Positions 26,801-33,481 of a stretch of DNA of 64,000 nt are shown piece by piece. This stretch comes from an uncultured Bacteroidia bacterium. GTDB taxonomy: Bacteria; Bacteroidota; Bacteroidia; Bacteroidales; F082. The DNA lies in assembly GCA_902786745.1 (NCBI GenBank), contig CADADR010000004.1, positions 144,258-208,257 on the forward strand. Direction: 5' to 3'. The notes below the pieces were generated by a model, which was not told where the DNA came from, did not search any database, and saw nothing but the letters and a program-made list of their open reading frames with translations. Both the position numbers and the translations under genes were made by a program. Numbering within the stretch: the first letter of the stretch is position 1; each line of letters begins with the position of its first letter.

Positions 26801-28023
26801 CCAGGAGCGCACACGTCGGGGCGGATGAGGCCGATACCCGGATCATAAGGATAGTCACCAAACTCGGTATTGGTCCAAGTGACGGGACCGCGCGAAGTGA
26901 AGTTGGCGGCGGCATCGTTGTAGTTGACAGCGCCGATACACACCGAGCAGGTCAAGTCGCCAGGGTTCTCGCCCTGCACCTCATCCATATAGGGAGGAGG
27001 GCAGCTGCCAGGGACGCGCACATTGTTAGGAATAGGTGCTTGCCACATTTGGTTGCCCTCATTGCCAGCAGCGATGGCGGCCACCACACCCGCATCCAAG
27101 GCGGCTACACAGGTTTGACGCAGCAGCGTACGCTCGGCAATCGTCGAATTGGAGATACCGAGTGACATGCTGAACAAATCGCAGCCGTGCTCCACAGCCC
27201 ATTGTATACCAGCGGAAATGGGTGTTGCACCACCACCGCCGTTGGCATTCAAACACTTCACGCACATCAGCGTGGCATTGGGAGCCATACCCGTCTGCGA
27301 GCCAGCCGTGCCATCGCCCAGCACCGTTCCCGAGCAGTGTGAGCCGTGACCATGGTCGTCCATGGGATCGTTATCGTTGTTATAGACATCGAAGCCATGA
27401 TGCGGGAATTCTGTTCCACCGTCCCAGAGGTGGTCGGCCACATCCAAGTGGTTGTAGTTGACACCCGTATCGATGACGGCCACCACAATGCCTTCACCCG
27501 TGTAGCCCAAGTCCCACACCTGGTTGGCACCGACTTGGGTGACGTTGGGGGTAATCTCGCGCGTGGCGGAGGCGGGAGTAGCCTCTTCCCCATCGGGAAT
27601 CCAATTGCGTTCAATATCATAACCGATAATCTCGATATCGTTGCGACGCGCCAAATCGGCGATGGCCGCCTTATTGGCCGAAAGGCCCAAAGCGTTAGCC
27701 ATCCAAAGGACGGTCGGCTCTGTGGTCATGTCGTTACGACGCATTTCGTCCAACGAACGTCTCAAGTCGAACTGCGTGGCCTCGGCAAAGGCCTTCAGCT
27801 CGTTGACGACAAACTCGCGGCGCTCGGAACGCGTGGCGAAATAGTTGGCTTGACGGTTCATCTGAGCCCTGTCGTATTGCGACTTCATAATAACGATGAC
27901 ATTGATTTTCTCGTCATCGTTGCGGCGGGCCATCTCCTCGCTCAGCAACGGGTCGATGACAGCTTGGGCATAGCCAGCCATGCAGCAAACCGCCATAAGG
28001 ATAAGCGTAAAAAGTTTTTTCAT
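23881..28023 (-). CDS. T9SS-secreted subtilisin-like serine protease with six FN3-like modules
   Basis: This 1380-residue exported S8 protease has a signal peptide (1-19) and an I9-like propeptide (about 35-150). The catalytic triad is Asp185 (VAVIDTGV), His226 (HGHGSHCSGT) and Ser429 (SGTSMATP), with the oxyanion Asn321 in AAGNEG. A CARDB-like region (about 500-700) precedes a C-HDSYGDGWQG module near residue 720, shared with the C10 protease at 6903-9263. Six tandem modules of about 75-80 residues follow (CDPIRNLSYD, CDAVRNLDYT, VGAVENLTYQ, CEAVEEVHYQ, CAPVTNLDYA, VVPEIRFNDV), each with a conserved SW or TW strand and paired cysteines. A type A sorting domain (LFPNPTSDKVTIQCEG ... GVYTLRIM) ends the protein. 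Probably a surface protease for protein nutrients. Confidence 0.92.
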   Translation of the reverse strand: MKKLFTLILMAVCCMAGYAQAVIDPLLSEEMARRNDDEKINVIVIMKSQYDRAQMNRQANYFATRSERREFVVNELKAFAEATQFDLRRSLDEMRRNDMTTEPTVLWMANALGLSANKAAIADLARRNDIEIIGYDIERNWIPDGEEATPASATREITPNVTQVGANQVWDLGYTGEGIVVAVIDTGVNYNHLDVADHLWDGGTEFPHHGFDVYNNDNDPMDDHGHGSHCSGTVLGDGTAGSQTGMAPNATLMCVKCLNANGGGGATPISAGIQWAVEHGCDLFSMSLGISNSTIAERTLLRQTCVAALDAGVVAAIAAGNEGNQMWQAPIPNNVRVPGSCPPPYMDEVQGENPGDLTCSVCIGAVNYNDAAANFTSRGPVTWTNTEFGDYPYDPGIGLIRPDVCAPGVDIKSLNYQSNTGYTLMSGTSMATPCAAGCMALMLSKDPNLMPADVCRILEETAVRLAEGKSNIFGFGRIDVLAAVEAIQLGAIKYNTYAINDPQGNNNHNLNPGESVTMDLTLDNVTDEPVSNVSVVLSTDHAEVTITDNTVDFPNFAANETLTVENAFAFSVTNNVAANEQIKFNIEVSVGGEVTANFSFKVPVYDYDLQLGGTVVLNDDNDNGLLNPGETADLRILVDNAGNELVQMVVGTLSTDYEFVTLNETEKPYSTIGAGMMAFADYNLTLDATAPEDFVIPFTLTLTDINGRVTVINFNYRNACNIIFSLHDSYGDGWQGNYLTVVYSDGTPTEQMTVNNGSSATYTRELASGSTISLTWHNGQWTSECSFEVTYEDGSVIYQNAGGFSGTQTFTINCSGGGGAPEFCDPIRNLSYDIDGHDVILSWEAPANGTPAWYEVYRDTELLDLVEDLTYTDPDVEEGLYSYCVYAAYDGCQSEFVCADVDVSMCDAVRNLDYTLDDDLLLTLTWEAPEDPTGLVEYQVYMDEALLTTTNELSYAFTVTEGQHDVYVKAVYESCEKDNHVNVCIVGAVENLTYQVQLESNNVILSWDAIEGVSQYEVYFNGELAATVESTEYAFDAEYGLTTVMVKAVSEGCHVMGATIEVCLCEAVEEVHYQAMVDNTTVRFAWNAVPDADYYIVDFKDETMQTTDRYIDLEVEPGDNTVCVTVHSVYGCNSDMVCYTLPVCAPVTNLDYAFEGNEVTITWEGPEVGNDLVVDGEHDNCFGTSYMRWFGNGVHTIAVYPDQGGMCLTLPAELSFEVTNVVPEIRFNDVREGHMVTEWDAVDGATAYKLYRDGELLTENLSVTTYDDSEMAINMQHCYAVQTLFEKGISDLGEAVCANYFTGLDENDGKVSLFPNPTSDKVTIQCEGMTMLEVYSAEGKLVQRIKVDGDAYELSGLESGVYTLRIMKGESAFIRRVVKM

Positions 28024-28049
28024 TGCTATTAGATTTGATTTTAAAGGTG

Positions 28050-28057
28050 CAAAGTTA
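28050..28057 (-). promoter_or_regulatory. -7 element TAACTTTG of the subtilase gene
   Basis: TAnnTTTG match on the minus strand, divergent to the M16 promoter 20 bases away. Confidence 0.7.
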
Positions 28058-28077
28058 TAAATGTTTTGCGTTTATCG

Positions 28078-28085
28078 TATCTTTG
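28078..28085 (+). promoter_or_regulatory. -7 element TATCTTTG of the M16 peptidase gene
   Basis: TAnnTTTG match ending 18 bases before the ATG at 28104. Confidence 0.75.
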
Positions 28086-28103
28086 CAGCCCAATTTTCAC
28101 TCC

Positions 28104-29339
28104 ATGTTGGAAAACAAATACAACGAATCCATCCTGCCGAACGGCATTCGGCTGATACATAAAGAGAAACCAGGCGAGATAGCCCACCTTGTGCTGATGG
28201 TGGAAACCGGCACCCGCGACGAGCAAGCCCACGAGAACGGCCTCGCCCACTTTGTGGAGCATACCATCTTCAAAGGCACGCAAAACCGCAAGGCCTACCA
28301 TATCTTGAGCTGCCTCGACAATGTGGGCGGCGACCTCAACGCCTTCACCACCAAGGAAGAGACCTGCATACAGGCCACCTTCCTCAAGCAGCATTACAAA
28401 CGCAGCCTCGACCTCTTCGCCGACATCGCCTTCCACTCCACCTTCCCCGAGAACGAACTGGCCAAAGAGAAAGAAGTCATCCTGGACGAGATCAACTCCT
28501 ACCTTGACTCACCCTCCGACGAGATCTATGATTTGTTTGAGGAGATGGTCTTCAAAGGGCATCCTTTGGCGCGAAATATTTTGGGTACCGCCGACTTGGT
28601 GAAAGGCTTCCACCAAAAGGACATCCTCGTCTTCATGGCGCACAACTACAACACCGACCAGATGATCTTGGCCAGCATTGGCGGCATCAGCTTCAGGGAG
28701 TTCGAAAAACTTGCCATGACCTATTTTGGCGACCAGCCTGCCCATCTTATTAATAGGAAAAGAAAAGCCTTCAAAGGCTACATGCCCGAGTGCCGCAAGG
28801 AGACTCGCAACAACCACTTGAGTCACTGTATCATTGGTGGCATCGCGCCTGAGTTCAGCAGCCCACAACGCATGCCCATCGTGATGCTCAACAACGTGCT
28901 CGGGGGTCCAGCCATGAGCTCACGCCTTGGCTTGAACATACGCGAGAAATATGGCTTCGCTTACAGCATCGAGTCGCAATACACAGCCTACAGCGATGTC
29001 GGCCTCATCAATGTCTACATGGGCGTCGACCCCGATTCGTTGGAGCGCGCTATTGAGTTGGTACACAAGGAATTAGACAAACTCTGCACACAAAAGTTGG
29101 GTACCTTACAGTTGCATCACGCCAAGCAACAGCTCATCGGACAAGTCGCCTTAAGCTATGAGAGTGGCATGAACGAACTGCTGAGTGCGACGCGATCGCT
29201 CATCATGGGCGAACCCATCGAATACATGGACGACATCATTCAGAAAATAGAGGCCGTGACAGCCGACGACATCCTAGCCGTGGCCAATCAGGTCTTCGAC
29301 AAGAAACAATTGAGCCAGATTGTATTTGAAGGCAATTAG
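28104..29339 (+). CDS. M16 family zinc metallopeptidase (processing-peptidase type)
   Basis: An inverzincin of 411 residues with the HxxEH motif HFVEH (His49, Glu52, His53) and the third zinc ligand Glu129 in EVILDEINSY, exactly 76 residues further. The second, inactive half has GGPAMSSRLGLNIREKYGFAY, typical of mitochondrial processing peptidase beta-like M16B proteins. There is no signal peptide, so it is cytoplasmic and probably degrades oligopeptides. The frame remains open upstream to 28023, but that part contains the promoter, and MLENKYNESILPNGIRLI is the normal family start. Its stop overlaps that of purE on the other strand. Confidence 0.88.
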   Translation: MLENKYNESILPNGIRLIHKEKPGEIAHLVLMVETGTRDEQAHENGLAHFVEHTIFKGTQNRKAYHILSCLDNVGGDLNAFTTKEETCIQATFLKQHYKRSLDLFADIAFHSTFPENELAKEKEVILDEINSYLDSPSDEIYDLFEEMVFKGHPLARNILGTADLVKGFHQKDILVFMAHNYNTDQMILASIGGISFREFEKLAMTYFGDQPAHLINRKRKAFKGYMPECRKETRNNHLSHCIIGGIAPEFSSPQRMPIVMLNNVLGGPAMSSRLGLNIREKYGFAYSIESQYTAYSDVGLINVYMGVDPDSLERAIELVHKELDKLCTQKLGTLQLHHAKQQLIGQVALSYESGMNELLSATRSLIMGEPIEYMDDIIQKIEAVTADDILAVANQVFDKKQLSQIVFEGN

Positions 29340-29842
29340 TTCGTCTTGAACTTATACTGCACCTCTTTCAACTCGGCGTTAGCCTTGGTGATCTTATTCT
29401 TCAGGTTATCCTTATAATTCGCCACTTTGGCAGCGATTTCGGCATCGCCTAAAGCCAGCATTTCGGCGGCAAGTATGGCGGCATTGAGAGCACCATTTAC
29501 GCCCACCGTGGCCACAGGAATGCCTGGAGGCATCTGGATGATGGACAGCATGGCATCGAGGCCGTCGAGCATGCCTTTGACGGGCACGCCAATGACGGGC
29601 AAGGTGGTGTTGGCGGCAATCACGCCCGGCAAGGCAGCTGCCATGCCAGCGGCAGCAATGATCACCTTGATGCCACGGCCTTGGGCCTCACGAGCAAAGG
29701 CTTCGACCTCTTGCGGGGTACGATGCGCGCTGAGGGCGTTCATCTCAAACGGGATTTCCATCTCGTCAAAAAACTGTGCTGCTTTTTCGAGAACGGGAAG
29801 ATCGCTGGTGCTTCCCATGATGATGCTAACAATTGGCTTCAT
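29336..29842 (-). CDS. purE: N5-carboxyaminoimidazole ribonucleotide mutase PurE
   Basis: Purine biosynthesis enzyme converting N5-CAIR to CAIR (168 residues). Motifs are IIMGSTSDLPVL at the N-terminus, SAHRTPQEVEAFA, AAAGMAAALPGVIAANT and GVPVKG, then SIIQMPPGIPVATVGVNGA: the class I PurE pattern. The ATG at 29842 (MKPIVSIIMGSTSD) is preferred; the extended frame to 29863 runs into the promoter at 29861-29868. It converges on the M16 gene with overlapping stop codons and no visible terminator, and diverges from hpt, another purine gene. Confidence 0.92.
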   Translation of the reverse strand: MKPIVSIIMGSTSDLPVLEKAAQFFDEMEIPFEMNALSAHRTPQEVEAFAREAQGRGIKVIIAAAGMAAALPGVIAANTTLPVIGVPVKGMLDGLDAMLSIIQMPPGIPVATVGVNGALNAAILAAEMLALGDAEIAAKVANYKDNLKNKITKANAELKEVQYKFKTN

Positions 29843-29860
29843 TTTTGCAGAAATTTTAGG

Positions 29861-29868
29861 CAAAGATA
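29861..29868 (-). promoter_or_regulatory. -7 element TATCTTTG of purE
   Basis: TAnnTTTG match 18 bases upstream of the purE ATG. Confidence 0.75.
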
Positions 29869-29908
29869 GATTTTTTTCGACTATGGTCGAAACAATTGCT
29901 GTATTTTG

Positions 29909-29916
29909 TATATTTG
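29909..29916 (+). promoter_or_regulatory. -7 element TATATTTG of hpt
   Basis: TAnnTTTG match 44 bases upstream of the hpt ATG. purE and hpt therefore have divergent promoters about 40 bases apart. No PurR-like operator or purine riboswitch was recognised. Confidence 0.7.
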
Positions 29917-29960
29917 TAACGCATAAACCCTACGGGCAAGAAAACGACAATCCTTTGAAA

Positions 29961-30500
29961 ATGAAAACAGTAAAAGTTATAGACAAGGAATTTGGGCTTT
30001 ACATCCCCCAAGAAAAAATCGAGGCCAACGTACAGAAAGTGGCCGACCAAATCAACAAGGACTTGGAGGGACAGAATCCCATGTTTCTCGTGGTGCTCAA
30101 TGGCGCCTTCATGTTTGCCTCTGAGCTGTTCAAGCGGATCACCATCCCTTGCGAGATCAGTTTCGTCAAACTCACTTCCTATGCCGGTACCGAAAGCACC
30201 AGCGTCGTGCGCGAGCTCATCGGTCTCGACCATTCGCTTGAAGGCCGACATGTGGTCGTCGTGGAAGACATCGTCGACACAGGCCACACCATGCGTTACA
30301 CCATCAAGAAACTCCGCGACCTGAAAGCCGCCGACGTGCGCATCGCCACGCTGTTCTTCAAGCCCGACAACTTCAAATACGACTATCCCATCGACTACAA
30401 GGGCATGAACATCGGCAACGAGTTCATCGTGGGTTACGGTTTGGATTATAACCAACAAGGACGGAATTTGCCTGATATTTATAAGATAATCGAAAATTGA
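29961..30500 (+). CDS. hpt: Hypoxanthine phosphoribosyltransferase
   Basis: Purine salvage enzyme (179 residues) that makes IMP or GMP from hypoxanthine or guanine and PRPP. The PRPP-binding loop is VVVVEDIVDTGHTM (about residue 99). The earlier LVVLNGAFMFASEL and SFVKLTSYAGTESTS segments and the C-terminal EFIVGYGLDYNQQGRNLPDI are the other HGPRT motifs. The open frame continues upstream to 29427 but there covers purE on the other strand, so the ATG at 29961 is used. Repeat copy E begins 4 bases after the stop. Confidence 0.92.
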   Translation: MKTVKVIDKEFGLYIPQEKIEANVQKVADQINKDLEGQNPMFLVVLNGAFMFASELFKRITIPCEISFVKLTSYAGTESTSVVRELIGLDHSLEGRHVVVVEDIVDTGHTMRYTIKKLRDLKAADVRIATLFFKPDNFKYDYPIDYKGMNIGNEFIVGYGLDYNQQGRNLPDIYKIIEN

Positions 30501-30504
30501 CAAT

Positions 30505-30632
30505 AGATTCCCCTACGGGGAATGGAGAAAAAGACTAAGTTTATATGCGGCGGATAAAACTGCTTCAAGTTGGTAACTGGTTCATACCGCCGCTGGTAAT
30601 AAAAACAACAAACTCCATTCCCGCAGGGAAAC
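30505..30632. repeat. Nested palindromic element, copy E (128 bp)
   Basis: Outer hairpins GATTCCCCTACGGGGAATGG and CATTCCCGCAGGGAA; inner stem GCGGCGG / CCGCCGC. Read in reverse, its core and spacers match copy D along the whole element with only scattered differences. It occupies the space between hpt and adk. Confidence 0.92.
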
Positions 30633-30664
30633 TAATAAAACTAGAAATCTTAAAATAATTGAAT

Positions 30665-31234
30665 ATGCTAAACATCGTATTATTCGGCCCTCCCGGGGCA
30701 GGCAAAGGAACACAGTCGCAGTTCCTGCGCGAGAAATATAACCTAACCTACATCTCCACCGGTGAAATCCTCCGCGAGGAAATCGCCGCCGAGAGCGAGT
30801 TGGGCTTGCAAGTGAAGGAAATCATCAGCCAAGGCAACCTCGTCTCCGACGAGATCGTGGCCCAGATCATCGAGAAGAAACTCTCCGAGAACATGGACTC
30901 GGCCGGCTTCCTCTTCGACGGCTATCCACGCACCGTGCGCCAAGCTGAGATCCTGGACGAGATGATGGAGAAATTCGGCATGTCGCTGACAGGCGTGTTG
31001 AGCCTTGAAGTGCCTGAGGAGCTCCTCATCGAGCGTATGTTGGAGCGTGGCAAGACCAGCGGTCGCGCCGACGACAACCTCGACTCCATCAAGCACCGCT
31101 TCGTGGAATATGAGGCCAAGACGCGCCCCGTGCTCGATTTCTATGAAGGCAAGAACAACCTGCATCCAGTGAACGGCGTAGGCGAGATCCCGCAGATCTT
31201 CGAGAACCTTTGCACGGTGATTGACGCTTTATGA
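30665..31234 (+). CDS. adk: Adenylate kinase
   Basis: Short-form adenylate kinase (189 residues) interconverting ATP + AMP and 2 ADP. It has the P-loop FGPPGAGKGTQ at the N-terminus, STGEILREEI (AMP site), FDGYPRTVRQAEIL, and RGKTSGRADDNLDSI in place of a zinc-binding LID. ATG at 30665 is used rather than the TTG two codons earlier. No promoter box is obvious between copy E and the start. It may be read through from hpt or use a promoter within the repeat. Confidence 0.93.
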   Translation: MLNIVLFGPPGAGKGTQSQFLREKYNLTYISTGEILREEIAAESELGLQVKEIISQGNLVSDEIVAQIIEKKLSENMDSAGFLFDGYPRTVRQAEILDEMMEKFGMSLTGVLSLEVPEELLIERMLERGKTSGRADDNLDSIKHRFVEYEAKTRPVLDFYEGKNNLHPVNGVGEIPQIFENLCTVIDAL

Positions 31235-31240
31235 TTTTTT

Positions 31241-31350
31241 CACGCAGAACACGCAGAAATCGCTGACGCCTATCGGGCACAAGCTTGGCGTCGCTTTGCG
31301 CTTCATATAATTGACTTCGTCGAATCTGCGATTTCTGCGTATTCTGCGTG
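31241..31350. repeat. CACGCAGAA-type inverted repeat (110 bp)
   Basis: The left arm at 31241-31263 (CACGCAGAACACGCAGAAAT then CGC) and the right arm at 31328-31350 are reverse complements with one mismatch over 23 bases, around a 64-base centre. It begins 6 bases after adk and could terminate it. The arms contain the direct words CACGCAGAA and ACGCAGAAA. Confidence 0.88.
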
Positions 31351-31391
31351 CTTAAATATCGTCTTCTTCGTGAGAATTATTCGCGTGAAAT

Positions 31392-32060
31392 TCAATGTTC
31401 CCAGCGGATGTCCTGCTTTAGGACTGTTGGCGGGTTGCCGCCGATGACTTGATGCTCGCCGCTGAAGGACGAGGTCAGCAGCGTGCCTGCCGCCACGACC
31501 GTATTGTTGGGCACCTCGGCACCTTTCAATAATACACATTTGCAACCAATCCACACATGGTCGCCCACCAGGATGGCCTTGTCGGGATTGACGTGTTCGT
31601 TTTCTTTATTATATAAAGGATGTTCGTCGGTGTCCATCACGAGAATGTCCCAGCTCAGCAGGCAGTCGCGGCCAAAACGGATTTCCTTGGCGCATACGAT
31701 GGTGCTTTCTGCTGTCATATTAAAGCCATCATCTAAACACAGATTGCCGCGCACCGAAAGCTTCGAGCCATGCCCTATGCTCGCCTTGCCGCCAAAGGTG
31801 ACCGTGCCGCTCACCTGCCAAATGCCACGTGAACGCTTGCGGTCGTAGTGTCCCACGTCACCGAAGCCGATTTTTATCATTGCACGCTCTACCTTTTCGG
31901 GGAGCTCCACCTTGCCGTGCAGCTCGCGCAGATAAGTGCGGTGCGACACCACCACAGGCAGCTTCAAAGCCGTCTTCAGCGGGAAATAATGCAGGTTGAA
32001 ACGCAGCGTCTTCGGGATAGAGCGGATGATATTGAAGAAATCGAAAGCGGTCATGGGCAT
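31392..32060 (-). CDS. Hexapeptide-repeat (left-handed beta-helix) acyltransferase
   Basis: This 222-residue protein has an N-terminal helical part and a C-terminal left-handed beta-helix of the maltose/galactoside acetyltransferase type. Imperfect hexapeptides run from VTFGGKASIGHGSKL to AILVGDHVWIGCKCVLLKGAEVPNNTVVAAG. The LLSWDILVMDTDEHPLYN segment (about residues 133-150) carries the active-site His found in such O-acetyltransferases. The acceptor is unknown; capsule or LPS sugars are typical. The gene ends VIGGNPPTVLKQDI as usual for the family. Confidence 0.85.
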   Translation of the reverse strand: MPMTAFDFFNIIRSIPKTLRFNLHYFPLKTALKLPVVVSHRTYLRELHGKVELPEKVERAMIKIGFGDVGHYDRKRSRGIWQVSGTVTFGGKASIGHGSKLSVRGNLCLDDGFNMTAESTIVCAKEIRFGRDCLLSWDILVMDTDEHPLYNKENEHVNPDKAILVGDHVWIGCKCVLLKGAEVPNNTVVAAGTLLTSSFSGEHQVIGGNPPTVLKQDIRWEH

Positions 32061-32073
32061 CGTTTTGATTGGG

Positions 32074-32081
32074 CAAAAATA
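32074..32081 (-). promoter_or_regulatory. -7 element TATTTTTG of the acyltransferase gene
   Basis: TAnnTTTG match on the minus strand 13 bases from the start codon, divergent to the promoter at 32122-32129. Confidence 0.65.
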
Positions 32082-32099
32082 GAATTTTTACACATACCA

Positions 32100-32129
32100 T
32101 TGCCAATTATGGAAATATATATACATTTG
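32100..32129 (+). promoter_or_regulatory. Promoter of the first triple-paralogue gene
   Basis: TTG at 32100-32102 and TACATTTG at 32122-32129 with 19 bases between them, normal -33/-7 spacing. Confidence 0.75.
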
Positions 32130-32174
32130 TGCCGCCAATTCTTTCTACTACCAACTCGTAAAACTACATGAAAC

Positions 32175-33437
32175 ATGAAAAAGACCTTTTTACTTTTAAT
32201 GCTGTTTTGCCTTATTGTTTCCATGGAGGTCACCGCACAGGAACGCCAAATCATCCAAGGCTACTGCAAGGATGAGAACGGCAAAGCCATTGAAAACGTG
32301 AGTGTGTATGCCCATGACTCACTACTCGTTTCCGTCACCGACGAACAAGGCCGCTTCACCTACAGCCTTGCCAAAGCAGGCATGAGACTACGTTTTGCCC
32401 ACATGGTTTTCGAACCAGCTTATTACACCATTACCGAGAAGGACATCAACGGCAAAAACTTGACCATCAACATGAAAACCAAGAGCCATGAGCTCCTTGA
32501 GGTGGAAGTGACGGCCAACGCTCCCCATATCGCCTTCGACAACCCCGTGATGACCGTACTCGACTATACCCTCCGCGACGACGGCATCTATCTGATCGCC
32601 TATCGCCGCCGAAACGCTGTCCTGCTCCATCTCTCCTTTGATATGGACACATTACATGAGTTGCCTATTTCATCACGTTACAAATACCTCAGCAAAGACG
32701 CTTTCGGCGACATCTATGCCATCAACGACTACCAAGCCAGTCAAGTCGGGTTCATCGAATATGGCAACGGAAAGAAAGGCCAGATGAACTTCTACCATTC
32801 CATGTCAAGGAAGACCTTTCTCGATAAGTACTCCACCATCGTAGCCGCCTCTGACAGCATCTTTATCACAGGACGTTATTTCTATTACAACAAAGAAATG
32901 GGCTATTACTGTAATGTCCTCGGTGGCGGCGAAGAGCACTATCTACTCCATTACATCGTGGACGAGGAAGGTCGCGACGACATTTGGCTATTGACGCATA
33001 CGAGAGGCATCGGCGCCAATTTTTGGGTGGCCGACCCGATTTACAACCCTATCTATGCCATCGACAACAAGTTTTACCTCTTTGCCTATACCGATCACGA
33101 AGCCATTGTCTTTGACAACGTTGGCAAGGAATTGGAACGTCATCCCCTCACCTTCCACAAATATCGCAAATGGAACGGCAAGATGGAGCCTGACCCGCGT
33201 TGGAAACACAATATGTTGGTTGATGCGGCCCGAAAGGAGTTCTACACCTTCTTCGCCAATGATGGCGTCTATACCTTGAAACGTATCGACCTGGAGACCG
33301 GCACCGCCACCTCCGTGATGGACCTCAGCGGCTATCCTTTTGCTCAGAATATGAGGATTCATGACGGCGTGCTGTATTTCATCTACCCAACGGGATTAAA
33401 TCATCGAAAGGCATTGTATCAAGTAAAGATTGATTAG
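32175..33437 (+). CDS. Exported protein, carboxypeptidase-regulatory-like domain plus propeller-like body, paralogue 1
   Basis: A 420-residue protein with a signal peptide (to about residue 21) and an N-terminal domain of the CarboxypepD-reg/CNA-B-like class (IIQGYCKDENGKAIENVSVY ... DEQGRFTYSL). That domain is common at the start of TonB-dependent receptors and periplasmic proteins. After HELLEVEVTAN the remaining 300 residues are aromatic-rich strands, possibly a beta-propeller. The last 110 residues (HPLTFHKYRKWNGKMEPDPR ... MRIHDGVLYFIYPTGLNHRK) align with paralogue 3 but not paralogue 2. No T9SS domain is present. Function unknown; probably periplasmic or on the outer-membrane surface. 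Confidence 0.75.
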   Translation: MKKTFLLLMLFCLIVSMEVTAQERQIIQGYCKDENGKAIENVSVYAHDSLLVSVTDEQGRFTYSLAKAGMRLRFAHMVFEPAYYTITEKDINGKNLTINMKTKSHELLEVEVTANAPHIAFDNPVMTVLDYTLRDDGIYLIAYRRRNAVLLHLSFDMDTLHELPISSRYKYLSKDAFGDIYAINDYQASQVGFIEYGNGKKGQMNFYHSMSRKTFLDKYSTIVAASDSIFITGRYFYYNKEMGYYCNVLGGGEEHYLLHYIVDEEGRDDIWLLTHTRGIGANFWVADPIYNPIYAIDNKFYLFAYTDHEAIVFDNVGKELERHPLTFHKYRKWNGKMEPDPRWKHNMLVDAARKEFYTFFANDGVYTLKRIDLETGTATSVMDLSGYPFAQNMRIHDGVLYFIYPTGLNHRKALYQVKID

Positions 33438-33447
33438 GGCATTTTGT

Positions 33448-33455
33448 TACTTTTG
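33448..33455 (+). promoter_or_regulatory. -7 element TACTTTTG of paralogue 2
   Basis: TAnnTTTG match 26 bases upstream of the ATG at 33482. Confidence 0.7.
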
Positions 33456-33481
33456 CAAACGATTTCAAATACAGATTCAAC

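Noticed and set aside
6903..28023. Polysaccharide utilisation locus
   Set aside because: A GH92 enzyme and Asp-box proteins are present, but no SusC/SusD pair or PUL regulator was found.
29427..29960. Long N-terminal extension of hpt
   Set aside because: It is antisense to purE and would span both divergent promoters. The normal HGPRT start is the ATG at 29961.
29843..29960. Purine riboswitch between purE and hpt
   Set aside because: The space is mostly occupied by two promoter boxes, and no conserved junction motif of the purine or PRPP aptamers was seen.
9271..30632. CRISPR array made of the repeated palindromes
   Set aside because: The copies are kilobases apart and in both orientations, with genes between them. 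There are no regular spacers and no cas genes.
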